From Oscillospiraceae bacterium (GTDB lineage: Bacteria > Bacillota > Clostridia > Oscillospirales > Ruminococcaceae): DNA of 5,647 nt. The notes under the pieces are model-generated. The model searched no databases, was not told where the DNA came from, and was given only the letters and a program-made list of their open reading frames with translations. Position numbers and translations under genes: made by a program. The first letter of the stretch is position 1; every line of letters begins with the position of its first letter. Location of the stretch: the NCBI GenBank assembly GCA_031281115.1, contig JAITFV010000320.1, positions 1 to 5,647 of the forward strand. The letters run 5' to 3'. Positions 1 to 5,647 of this stretch are shown here, piece after piece.

Positions 1-1
1 C

Positions 2-1804
2 GAAAATATACGGTTTATGTATAATTCCGCTATCTATAAATACTTAGAAGATGAGTATATTGCGAGGTATATTAACGAGGAACCGTGGAAGTGGAACATT
101 TATGCGGAAACATACCGTCCCTATCTCTTTCAACAAGGTACCAACAACAAGTATTGGGCTCCTGAAGACGGTTCTTTAATTTGGAATGAGGAACAACGGC
201 TACTTCTTGAATCTTACCTATACATGGATAGGTACGGAAGCGATATGTTCTATGCGGTTCTCTCAAGCATAATTAACAGCGGAGTGCTTGAAATCGGGGA
301 CTTGTCAATTTATGCCATGAAAACGGATTACAGCGATGCCCGCGTCCCTGCGAGACCGTCAACCATGACCGAAAAAAGAGTTGTTACCCTGCTCGAATAT
401 TTTATTCAGCAGCCGACAGTGAGTGCCATATTTTGGGGTATAACCTTAATTTCAATTGCTTTATGTCTTTTCTTCGCCATTTACGAGATAATACGCTCAA
501 TGGGGGACTATGAACTGAAAAAGCCGGTCAGCAAAATCATGGGGTTCGTCGGAAAGTCTATGCTGACGTTCCTAATCATACCGTTTTTCTTCATAGCATC
601 TCTAAGTATGGCGGGAGCGGTTCTGACACAGGCAACCAGCGCGCTTTACGGCGGCGCAAACAGCAGCTCCCAGAGGGTCAATCTCTCAGGCGCAATCTTC
701 TACTCGGCTGTCCCTCCCGAAGCTGTTATGGTTCCGGGCGAGAAAAAAGCACTTGATAATTACATCGTTGTGAGGGGAGCCGACCCCGGCAATATGCAAA
801 TCAGAAGCGTTTCAATCACGCAGGCAGCCGCCCACCCCGGCGCCACTCTCCAAGCCAAAGCCGCGCTGCACGAGACACGCAGAACCCAGTATTTGTACGA
901 AGACAGGGGGACATTTGCTGATTTCGGGCGCGCTTATGAAAACTTGCAGAGAGACTTCGACGTCGTAAAATTAATATGGCCCGGCAATCTGCTCATCATG
1001 TCAGGTATCGCCTGGTTTGTGGTAATTATGATGTCGATGGTAATGTTTATCTTCATTCGGAGGATTTTTGAAATCGTCCTGATGTATATTATATCGCCGA
1101 TTTTCACAGCTACCATCCCGCTTGACGACGGAAAAGCGTTCAAGGCGTGGCGTGAGAGGTTTATCGCTACAATTCTTACGGGGTTCGGAAGCTTGCTTGC
1201 GTTCAAGATTTTCATTCTCCTGATTTCGGTTATATGGGAGCCGTCTTTCCGCTTAGCTGACCAAGACCTGCTCAATTTCATGATGAAATCATTCCTCATG
1301 GGCGGCGGAATCTATTTCGTATATAAATCCAACTCCATGATTTCGGCATTAGTCAGCCCCGAAGCGGCAGAGGCCGAAAAAGGAACTATAGCTTGGGTGC
1401 AGGGCATAGCCAACTCGACAGCGGCAATGGCGTTTGAAGTAGCCAAAGAATACGCAAAACAAGCGCTTAAAGATGCAACCGGAGTTTTCAGGCTCGCCGC
1501 TAAGATGACAGGAACGGAAGAACTTTTGAAACAAACTGAAAAAGTATTTGAAAAAGCCGCAGATAAGGTAGGCGATAAAGTGTCTCAAAAAATTGAAGGC
1601 ATCGGGCAGGAAAAACCCAAGGGCGGCGGCCCCTTCCCCGGCGCACCGAGCATACCCGGCACGAGTGGTGGCGGCGGCGGTGCCGGTGCCGGCGGCGAAG
1701 CCGCAGGGCAAGCTGTGGAAGGTGCGGAAAAAGTAGCCGAAGGCGCAGAGCAAGTAGCAGAAGCTGCTGATAGTGTAGCAGAAGCGGGGGAAAATGCATT
1801 ATGA
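2..1804 (+). CDS. VirB6/TrbL-like conjugative-transfer membrane protein (probably 5'-partial)
   Basis: Probable inner-membrane channel component of a type IV secretion system. The first ATG is at 17 and gives 595 residues, but the frame is open to the window edge and bases 1-16 show no Shine-Dalgarno motif, so the true start may lie upstream. Numbering from that ATG, residues 1-130 are soluble and aromatic-rich (14 Tyr/Trp/Phe in the first 60). Hydrophobic segments lie near 136-160, 174-204, 324-347, 350-367, 383-406 and 420-437, with a loop of about 118 residues between the second and third. Residues 536-560 form a Gly/Pro linker, followed by five acidic heptads (561-595). The pattern FWG...T, then G..GK/R.M...L..P, then RIF....YI.SP, is shared with the next gene, with which it overlaps by 4 nt (ATGA). 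Family assignment rests on topology and context, because VirB6 proteins conserve little sequence. The closest type I can suggest is the transmembrane protein of mycoplasma-type ICEs (Mbov_0396-like), from memory only. Confidence 0.72.
   Translation, partial: ENIRFMYNSAIYKYLEDEYIARYINEEPWKWNIYAETYRPYLFQQGTNNKYWAPEDGSLIWNEEQRLLLESYLYMDRYGSDMFYAVLSSIINSGVLEIGDLSIYAMKTDYSDARVPARPSTMTEKRVVTLLEYFIQQPTVSAIFWGITLISIALCLFFAIYEIIRSMGDYELKKPVSKIMGFVGKSMLTFLIIPFFFIASLSMAGAVLTQATSALYGGANSSSQRVNLSGAIFYSAVPPEAVMVPGEKKALDNYIVVRGADPGNMQIRSVSITQAAAHPGATLQAKAALHETRRTQYLYEDRGTFADFGRAYENLQRDFDVVKLIWPGNLLIMSGIAWFVVIMMSMVMFIFIRRIFEIVLMYIISPIFTATIPLDDGKAFKAWRERFIATILTGFGSLLAFKIFILLISVIWEPSFRLADQDLLNFMMKSFLMGGGIYFVYKSNSMISALVSPEAAEAEKGTIAWVQGIANSTAAMAFEVAKEYAKQALKDATGVFRLAAKMTGTEELLKQTEKVFEKAADKVGDKVSQKIEGIGQEKPKGGGPFPGAPSIPGTSGGGGGAGAGGEAAGQAVEGAEKVAEGAEQVAEAADSVAEAGENAL
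1697..1801 (+). repeat. Five in-frame 21-nt units encoding acidic heptads
   Basis: The last 35 codons of the first gene read as five 7-residue units with no gap: EAAGQAV, EGAEKVA, EGAEQVA, EAADSVA, EAGENAL. DNA similarity is partial: the 11-mer GTAGCAGAAGC occurs at 1754-1764 and again at 1775-1785, exactly 21 nt apart. The unit has a fixed leading Glu and small or hydrophobic residues at set positions, as in an amphipathic helix or short coiled coil. A glycine-rich linker precedes it (codons at about 1668-1696). Copy number could vary between related elements; that is inference. Confidence 0.7.
1786..1791 (+). promoter_or_regulatory. Likely ribosome binding site for the second VirB6-like gene
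   Basis: A GGGGGA purine stretch inside the end of the first gene sits 9 nt before the ATG at 1801. Together with the ATGA start/stop overlap it suggests translational coupling of the two genes. The match to AGGAGG is only partial. Confidence 0.4.
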
Positions 1805-3147
1805 CGTTTTATTGGATTTACTCCGCCGCACTGGAAGGTTTGTATTATATTAAGCAAGCATTTGAAATCTTCGCCGGCATCAGACCTATCGCCTACAGAG
1901 GCGAAACGATGATGATTTACGACGTGCTGTTCACGCGTTCGCCTGTCGCAACAGTGTTTTGGGGTGTAACTGCGCTCTGTTTCGGTCTGGCTTTAGTTTT
2001 CTCAATTGTTGCCGTTACAAAAAAGGCGGCAGACCTAAAAATGGATAAGAGCCTCGGCGCAACACTCGGGCAAATCGGCAGAACCATGTTGATGTTCCTT
2101 ATTACCCCGATTATGGTAATCGGAATTTTACAAATTACGGCTATAGTTATGCAGAAAACCGACGAATTATTTGACACATATCATGGCGGGCACAGAACAG
2201 ATACGGCAATCTTTGCGCTGACTATAAAAGACGCCGCATTAGAAAACCCGGGCGTTGTAAAAGACTTCGCCGCCGGTATACTTGATTACAGGAATGAAGC
2301 TGCGGTCAGAAACAACTTAGATACTGACAGAATGCAAATCGCGCTCGGAATTTTCCTTACAATCGCGCTGATTATCGCATACGTTTTGATTTTAGCGGTG
2401 CTTATTCTGCGAATATTTATGCTGCTTATATTGTACATAGTCTCTCCCTTCTTTATATCAGCCATGGTTTTTGACGGGGGAGGGAGGTACAGGTCATGGA
2501 GGAAAGCTCTTTTTGCGAAAATGCTATCGGGGTATTCACTGCTCATATCTGTAAAAATGGTAACGTACATTCTCATTCCTTTCATTTTATCCGATATAAG
2601 ATTAGTTCCTAATCCTGCCGGCGATATGATGCTCAAGGGTCTGTTCCTTTTCGGCAGTGTATACGGCGCGTATAAATCGGTTGGAATCCTTGTGTCGCTT
2701 CTTGCTCCCGGTATGGAGGGAGAAGATATGCTCGTGCTCGGCATGGCGGTAGGCGGGGCTGTTGCGGCAGCCAAATCCTTAGGTAAAGCGGCTTTAACCG
2801 CACCGCTTGAAGCGGCTAAGCTCGGCGCGGAAATCATAGAGGAAACCGCAAAAGATATTATTAAAGCTGTTGTAATGGTTGTTGCCAAAGGTGTCTTGTC
2901 AGGCGGAACAATGGCGCCCGGTGAAGTAGCAATGCAGGCTGCAAAAGTCACAGGCAAGACCGCTGCCAAATCCGCTAAAAAAGCCGCCAAGAAAGTTGTA
3001 AAACAAACCGCCAAGAGTTCCCGCGATATAGCCAAGAAGACCATAGAAGCAACAGGAAAAGCCATGAAGCAGGCATCAGAAAATGTAGATACATCGAGCT
3101 TTAAGGGAGGCGCTGACAACGGAGGAGGCGACGAATTTCAACAGTAA
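1801..3147 (+). CDS. Second VirB6/TrbL-like conjugative-transfer membrane protein
   Basis: A polytopic membrane protein of 448 residues, most likely a type IV secretion inner-membrane channel subunit. Hydrophobic segments lie near residues 50-73, 93-117, 180-203, 205-222, 237-262 and 277-300, with a weaker one near 311-325. It is a divergent paralogue of the preceding protein: residues 48-105 align without gaps to its residues 134-191 with about 19 of 58 identities, including the FWG and LI.P motifs, and the RIF....YI.SP.F region with the following W-R helix is also shared. It lacks the long aromatic N-terminal domain, and its loop between the second and third segments is about half as long. 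The tail is very different: residues 381-420 hold 12 Lys and 1 Arg against 2 acidic residues, in an Ala/Lys-rich helix reminiscent of histone H1-like tails, ending in a Gly/Asp-rich stretch. The start is fixed by the ATGA overlap. Function is inferred from topology, paralogy and the adjacent VirB4 gene. Confidence 0.72.
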   Translation: MTFYWIYSAALEGLYYIKQAFEIFAGIRPIAYRGETMMIYDVLFTRSPVATVFWGVTALCFGLALVFSIVAVTKKAADLKMDKSLGATLGQIGRTMLMFLITPIMVIGILQITAIVMQKTDELFDTYHGGHRTDTAIFALTIKDAALENPGVVKDFAAGILDYRNEAAVRNNLDTDRMQIALGIFLTIALIIAYVLILAVLILRIFMLLILYIVSPFFISAMVFDGGGRYRSWRKALFAKMLSGYSLLISVKMVTYILIPFILSDIRLVPNPAGDMMLKGLFLFGSVYGAYKSVGILVSLLAPGMEGEDMLVLGMAVGGAVAAAKSLGKAALTAPLEAAKLGAEIIEETAKDIIKAVVMVVAKGVLSGGTMAPGEVAMQAAKVTGKTAAKSAKKAAKKVVKQTAKSSRDIAKKTIEATGKAMKQASENVDTSSFKGGADNGGGDEFQQ

Positions 3148-3250
3148 CAGCAAAACTAAAAATAACATGAAACAGAGATAGAAATTCAAGTTTGAAACAA
3201 CCGGTGCTGAATCGGGAAAAACGAATATTTCTATTGCACAGATTGGTGCG

Positions 3251-3257
3251 GAAAGGA
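3251..3257 (+). promoter_or_regulatory. Ribosome binding site supporting the CvpA start at 3270
   Basis: GAAAGGA lies 12 nt upstream of the ATG at 3270, a slightly long spacing. An ATG at 3259 is closer but out of frame and stops after six codons (TAA 3277-3279). An in-frame TTG at 3192 has no Shine-Dalgarno motif and would add 26 basic, non-CvpA-like residues. The motif therefore favours 3270. Confidence 0.45.
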
Positions 3258-3269
3258 CATGGTAAAGAT

Positions 3270-3977
3270 ATGTCTGTAATACTTGATATTATTGCAATTG
3301 TCATTATAACAGCATCCATATTGTACGGATGGCGCAAAGGGCTCATCCTTACAATAGCGGGGGTAATCATCACGATTGTATCGTTAGCAGCGTCATGGGG
3401 AATCGCCACAGCGTTTACCCCGATGTTCTCACAAGTGATTGAAACAAATCTCATGCCTACAATAAACGAAGCATTAAACGCCGCAGCAGTCGGAAGCGAT
3501 ATGCTGCCCGACCTGTCTGCTATAACAGACGGCAGGATTACAGCGGCAACACAAGAAGCGGTAAGCAGTCTCGGCTTCGGCGGCAACAATAACGCGATTA
3601 CCTCCGCAATAAACCGGAAAATTCAAGAAACGGGGCTGTCCGTCAGAGACGCAACCGCATCAACTATATGCAGAGCAGTGGCTTTTTCGGGGTTATTCAT
3701 ATTCAGTTTTTTGATTTTAAGAGCGGTTTTAGAGTTCGCCGCACACTTCGTTTCAAAGATATTCAAACTGCCCGGTTTAAATCTCATTAACTCGCTCGGC
3801 GGTATAGGTGTGGGCTTGCTGCACGGTATCTTAATGCTTTCAATCATAGGCTGGTCTCTGCAGTTCGCGGGGATGATTATTTCAGCGGAGGAAGTCGCTC
3901 AAACACAAGTAATGCGCCACTTTACGAATTCATGGTTGCTTGACTGGCTAAGCAATGCTCTCGCTCAAAAACTATAA
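3270..3977 (+). CDS. CvpA-family (colicin V production-like) membrane protein
   Basis: A 235-residue membrane protein with the CvpA layout: it begins almost directly with a hydrophobic helix containing LDII (residues 4-20), then a W-R-K-G turn (21-24, the usual R/K-G of the family), a second helix (26-47), an extended loop, and two more helices (132-156 and 176-198). The third-to-fourth helix junction carries the family hallmark LPGLN-INSLGGIGVGLLHG at about 167-186. CvpA proteins were named for colicin V secretion in E. coli, and their biochemical role is still poorly defined. This one is longer than typical members (about 160-180 residues) because of a polar loop at about 50-130. Its position between VirB6-like genes and a VirB4 gene, same strand, suggests a role in the transfer apparatus or envelope around it; that is inference from context. 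ATG 3270 was chosen over TTG 3192 because the family starts at the first helix. Confidence 0.8.
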   Translation: MSVILDIIAIVIITASILYGWRKGLILTIAGVIITIVSLAASWGIATAFTPMFSQVIETNLMPTINEALNAAAVGSDMLPDLSAITDGRITAATQEAVSSLGFGGNNNAITSAINRKIQETGLSVRDATASTICRAVAFSGLFIFSFLILRAVLEFAAHFVSKIFKLPGLNLINSLGGIGVGLLHGILMLSIIGWSLQFAGMIISAEEVAQTQVMRHFTNSWLLDWLSNALAQKL

Positions 3978-4023
3978 TACTGCTATCCATTTAAGAAACG
4001 GACAACAGGGGTTCCGCAGCTTG

Positions 4024-4035
4024 CGAGTATACTCG
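4024..4035. repeat. Perfect 12-bp palindrome in the intergenic region
   Basis: CGAGTATACTCG equals its own reverse complement. A dyad without a loop fits a dimeric protein-binding site better than an RNA hairpin. It sits 47 nt after the CvpA stop and 178 nt before the ATPase start. A CTTAAG palindrome follows at 4041-4046. No regulator gene is in the window, so operator function is speculative. Confidence 0.45.
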
Positions 4036-4073
4036 TTCGACTTAAGATATATAAAACTAAGTTAAACGGGGTT

Positions 4074-4093
4074 GCGCTGTCTGTGGGCAGCGC
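4074..4093 (+). repeat. GC-rich inverted repeat (possible RNA hairpin)
   Basis: GCGCTG at 4074-4079 pairs perfectly with CAGCGC at 4088-4093 across an 8-nt loop. An overlapping, mutually exclusive hairpin GGGC-AGC-GCCC spans 4085-4095. The stem is not followed by a T-run, so it is not a typical terminator. Confidence 0.4.
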
Positions 4094-4136
4094 CCGCTAC
4101 GCTCACGCAGCTAAAGGACTATGTGAAGAAACTGCC

Positions 4137-4244
4137 ATGAGCAAAACACGATGCGTAATGATTTTGCGTTTTGCTTGTGTCTATTATAAGAAATTCAAAG
4201 GAGGCTATAACAAATGCGCATTATTCCAAAGCAAACGCGTGTAA
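4137..4244 (+). CDS. Possible small ORF overlapping the VirB4 start (weak)
   Basis: ATG 4137 to TAA 4242-4244 would encode 35 residues, basic and with three Cys, overlapping the first 31 nt of the ATPase gene in another frame. It is the end of the open stretch that follows the CvpA stop in the same frame. There is only a poor GAAGAA upstream and no clear ribosome binding site, no hydrophobic segment and no domain I recognise. It is listed because translation through the ATPase ribosome binding site would couple or interfere with ATPase expression. It is more likely an accidental frame through a conserved non-coding stretch. Confidence 0.12.
   Translation: MSKTRCVMILRFACVYYKKFKGGYNKCALFQSKRV
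4141..4174 (+). repeat. GCAAAAC / GTTTTGC inverted repeat upstream of the VirB4 ribosome binding site
   Basis: GCAAAAC at 4141-4147 is complementary to GTTTTGC at 4168-4174. The first six bases can also pair with TTTTGC at 4162-4167, because the right arm is a tandem TTTTGC-G-TTTTGC. Two alternative hairpins thus end 29 or 22 nt before the Shine-Dalgarno motif. This might tune expression of the ATPase gene or may be chance. Confidence 0.35.
4197..4204 (+). promoter_or_regulatory. Strong ribosome binding site for the PrgI-VirB4 gene
   Basis: AAAGGAGG is a near-perfect complement of the 16S 3' end and lies 9 nt before ATG 4214. It fixes the start of the ATPase gene ahead of the in-frame ATG at 4247. 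It is the strongest translation signal in the window. Confidence 0.85.
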
Positions 4245-5647
4245 AAATGGAGTTTTTCAAGAACATCGGATTAACAGATGCCATCATCGGTTTAATAGGC
4301 ATTGCAATTTTAGTGTTTTTGTTTACTTCAAACTTGCCATGGCGATATTGGGGAATGCTCGGTGTGTTGGGTTTTTTCGGTGTTTTGTTTGTGAAAATGG
4401 ATAACGACCGAGCCTATGTGCTTATCCTGTATCTTCTCAAGCACGCGACCGTTCACAGGAGCTTTACTAAGAACAGCAAGAAGAAAGGTGCAAATATACG
4501 CGACATAATACCGTTCACAGGCATAAAAGACGGATTTATTGAATACAACGGCGAGTATTACTCGCGGGTAATTGAAATTCCGTCCGTTGAGTTCGTCTTC
4601 TACAGCGAAATGAAGCAGAACAATATCATAGAACGTGTTATGGGAACGATTCTGCGCGGCTCCGGTGACATGATGGTCAACCTTGTTAAACTTGACCGCC
4701 CTGTCAACTTCGACAGCTGCATAACCTCCGAGGAAAGGAAAGTAGAGCAGCTTGAAAAATCATATGCGAACGGACTCTTCAGCGATTATGAATACGAATG
4801 CCGTATAGAGGTTATCCGCGACCGAATAGAGGAACTCAAGCATATAAATATGAACGACAAGGTTGTGAGAGGGTTTTATTACCTTGTGCTGTTCGATAAG
4901 AACAAAGATATGCTCGATTCAGCCGCTTCAAATGCCATCAGCCTCTTAAAGTCGTCTGATATTGACGCTTTCATGCTGAATGATACAGGGCTTTGCTCAT
5001 TTTGCAAATATAACTTTACCTATGATTTTGATGAACGTGAGACGGAAGAGCTAACAGCTGAAAATCATATGGACTGGATACTGCCGGATAAACTTGACAT
5101 TATGGCGCGCAAACATGTATGCGACGGAGTGACGGCGCATACTCTGCGTATTACGGATTACCCGACCTTTGTATGTAATGCGTGGGGTTATCGTTTATTC
5201 AATATCCCGAACACCAAAGTCGTCATGAAGTTTAAACCTCTTGACCGTTTCAAAGCGGTTCGCAGCATAGACAGGGCAATTGATGAGCTTCGGGAACAAG
5301 GTTCAACCACCGGCAAGACCAGTAAAATATTAGAAATCCAAGAGCACGTAGACACTCTCACCAGCCTGCTTAATATGCTCAAGAGCGACAGCGAAACCCT
5401 GTTTGAGGTAAATTTGTATATAACCGTATATGACAGAAATACCGAAACGTCACAGATGTCTGTAAAGCGTAAGGTGCGCCGCCTGCTCAGCGAGGAAGGC
5501 TTCCGTTGTGACGATGTTTTACTCAGACAGTTTGAAGCGTATGTGAGTTCGGGAGTTTCAGCGTATGACGCGCTCCACCGCGAAGGGCGCGGAATCCACT
5601 CAACCAGCGCAGCAGCGGTTTTCCCGTTCGTACATTCCGTAATACAA
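4214..5647 (+). CDS. VirB4-type conjugative ATPase with fused PrgI/VirB3-like N terminus (3'-partial)
   Basis: The N-terminal 478 residues of a type IV secretion ATPase; the gene continues past the window. Residues 1-15 (R-I-I-P-K-Q-T-R-V then EFF) are the opening typical of PrgI-type proteins. Two membrane helices follow at about 21-38 and 46-60. From about residue 95 the sequence matches the VirB4 N-terminal domain: a short beta-rich segment ending I-E-I-P-S-V-E-F, a charged helical stretch (170-215), and a domain with L-R-I-T-D-Y-P (311-317), an aromatic segment with W324-G325, and F-K-P-L-D (340-344). The window ends at the A-A-V-F-P-F segment (467-472) that normally precedes the nucleotide-binding core, so the Walker A and B motifs cannot be checked. 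VirB4 ATPases energise pilus biogenesis and transfer at the inner membrane; PrgI/VirB3-like segments anchor them there. The start is set by a strong ribosome binding site. It may be expressed separately from the upstream genes, given the 236-nt spacer. Confidence 0.85.
   Translation, partial: MRIIPKQTRVKMEFFKNIGLTDAIIGLIGIAILVFLFTSNLPWRYWGMLGVLGFFGVLFVKMDNDRAYVLILYLLKHATVHRSFTKNSKKKGANIRDIIPFTGIKDGFIEYNGEYYSRVIEIPSVEFVFYSEMKQNNIIERVMGTILRGSGDMMVNLVKLDRPVNFDSCITSEERKVEQLEKSYANGLFSDYEYECRIEVIRDRIEELKHINMNDKVVRGFYYLVLFDKNKDMLDSAASNAISLLKSSDIDAFMLNDTGLCSFCKYNFTYDFDERETEELTAENHMDWILPDKLDIMARKHVCDGVTAHTLRITDYPTFVCNAWGYRLFNIPNTKVVMKFKPLDRFKAVRSIDRAIDELREQGSTTGKTSKILEIQEHVDTLTSLLNMLKSDSETLFEVNLYITVYDRNTETSQMSVKRKVRRLLSEEGFRCDDVLLRQFEAYVSSGVSAYDALHREGRGIHSTSAAAVFPFVHSVIQ

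Larger units (their letters stand above)
3978..4213 (+). other. 236-nt intergenic region before the VirB4 gene, with several inverted repeats
   Basis: This is the longest stretch without a confident gene in an otherwise tightly packed operon. It holds a perfect 12-bp palindrome (4024-4035), a GC-rich inverted repeat (4074-4093) with an overlapping alternative hairpin (4085-4095), an A/T-rich inverted repeat (4141-4174) and the ATPase ribosome binding site (4197-4204). The heptamer CGCAGCT occurs at 4015-4021 and 4106-4112. No stem followed by a T-run is present, so no intrinsic terminator is called. The CvpA frame stays open after its stop from 3978 to 4241. The stretch could be a regulated leader, a structured RNA, a cis-acting DNA site or a decayed small gene; I cannot decide between these. 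Confidence 0.5.

Noticed and set aside
1801..1804. Alternative genetic code (TGA as Trp), as in mycoplasma ICEs
   Set aside because: TGA ends the first gene at the overlap, Trp is encoded by TGG throughout, and all complete genes end cleanly under the standard bacterial code.
1349..1857. Overlapping minus-strand frames across the Gly/Ala-rich tail region
   Set aside because: GC-rich low-complexity coding DNA leaves several frames free of stops; the products are Arg/Leu- or Pro/Ala-rich artefacts of the + strand repeat.
2286..3119. A 277-codon open frame on the minus strand
   Set aside because: It lies wholly inside the second VirB6-like gene, whose + strand product has coherent membrane segments and a paralogue next door. 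The minus-strand product is a low-complexity antisense shadow, and no minus-strand operon or ribosome binding site supports it.
3192..3269. TTG start giving a CvpA protein 26 residues longer
   Set aside because: There is no ribosome binding site before 3192, and the extra residues are basic and unlike CvpA family N termini, which begin at the first helix.
3101..3589. A 162-codon open frame on the minus strand
   Set aside because: It is antisense to the end of the second VirB6-like gene and the start of the CvpA gene, matches no family I recognise, and conflicts with the clear CvpA reading on the + strand.
4074..4174. Intrinsic terminator after the CvpA gene
   Set aside because: Neither the GC-rich nor the A/T-rich inverted repeat is followed by a run of T residues.
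4164..4190. Possible promoter: TTGCGT, 15-nt spacer, TATAAG
   Set aside because: The spacer is short, the -35 match is weak, and the elements overlap the hairpin at 4141-4174. It is not strong enough to call without a mapped 5' end.
4171..4404. A 77-codon + strand frame starting at TTG
   Set aside because: It overlaps the strongly supported PrgI-VirB4 start in another frame, has no ribosome binding site and gives a composition typical of a shadow frame.
1..5647. CRISPR array, tRNA, rRNA, insertion-sequence ends or oriT
   Set aside because: No regularly spaced direct repeats, cloverleaf, transposase frame, matched terminal inverted repeats or recognisable nick-site motif were seen.

Overview
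The window is an internal piece of a type IV secretion / conjugative-transfer operon. It most likely comes from an integrative conjugative element or conjugative plasmid of a Firmicute, probably a gut Clostridia-like genome. This rests on gene content and order (two VirB6-like membrane proteins, a CvpA-like membrane protein, and a PrgI-type membrane module fused to a VirB4-type ATPase), on AGGAGG-type ribosome binding sites, on tight + strand gene packing and on moderate GC. TGA serves as a stop (1802-1804) and TGG encodes Trp, so the standard bacterial code applies and a mycoplasma host is unlikely. The gene set nevertheless resembles the membrane-protein/ATPase block of mycoplasma-type ICEs. 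The organism call is an inference; no rRNA or housekeeping gene is present.

Layout, all on the + strand. (1) 2-1804: VirB6/TrbL-like polytopic membrane protein, open at the left edge, so probably missing its 5' end. It has an aromatic-rich N-terminal domain, about six membrane segments, a long loop, and a Gly/Pro linker followed by five acidic 7-residue repeats. (2) 1801-3147: a second, shorter VirB6-like protein that overlaps the first by ATGA and is clearly its divergent paralogue. Its tail is lysine/alanine-rich. (3) 3148-3269: a short spacer with no convincing gene. (4) 3270-3977: a CvpA-family membrane protein of 235 aa. (5) 3978-4213: a 236-nt non-coding stretch with a perfect 12-bp palindrome, GC-rich hairpins and a purine-rich ribosome binding site. 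By chance or design it is also open for 88 codons in the CvpA frame. (6) 4214-5647: the N-terminal 478 codons of a VirB4-type ATPase with a PrgI/VirB3-like membrane module at its N terminus. The gene runs off the right edge before the Walker A motif.

Expected roles: VirB6-like proteins form the inner-membrane channel base, the VirB4 ATPase docks there through its PrgI/VirB3-like segment and drives pilus assembly or substrate transfer, and the CvpA-like protein is an unusual extra membrane component. From related modules a small VirB2-like pilin gene would be expected just upstream, and the VirB4 P-loop half, a VirB1-type hydrolase and a coupling protein downstream; none of these lies in the window. 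The most interesting points are the tandem VirB6 paralogues with oppositely charged tails, CvpA embedded in a transfer operon, the PrgI-VirB4 fusion, and the structured spacer before the ATPase gene.
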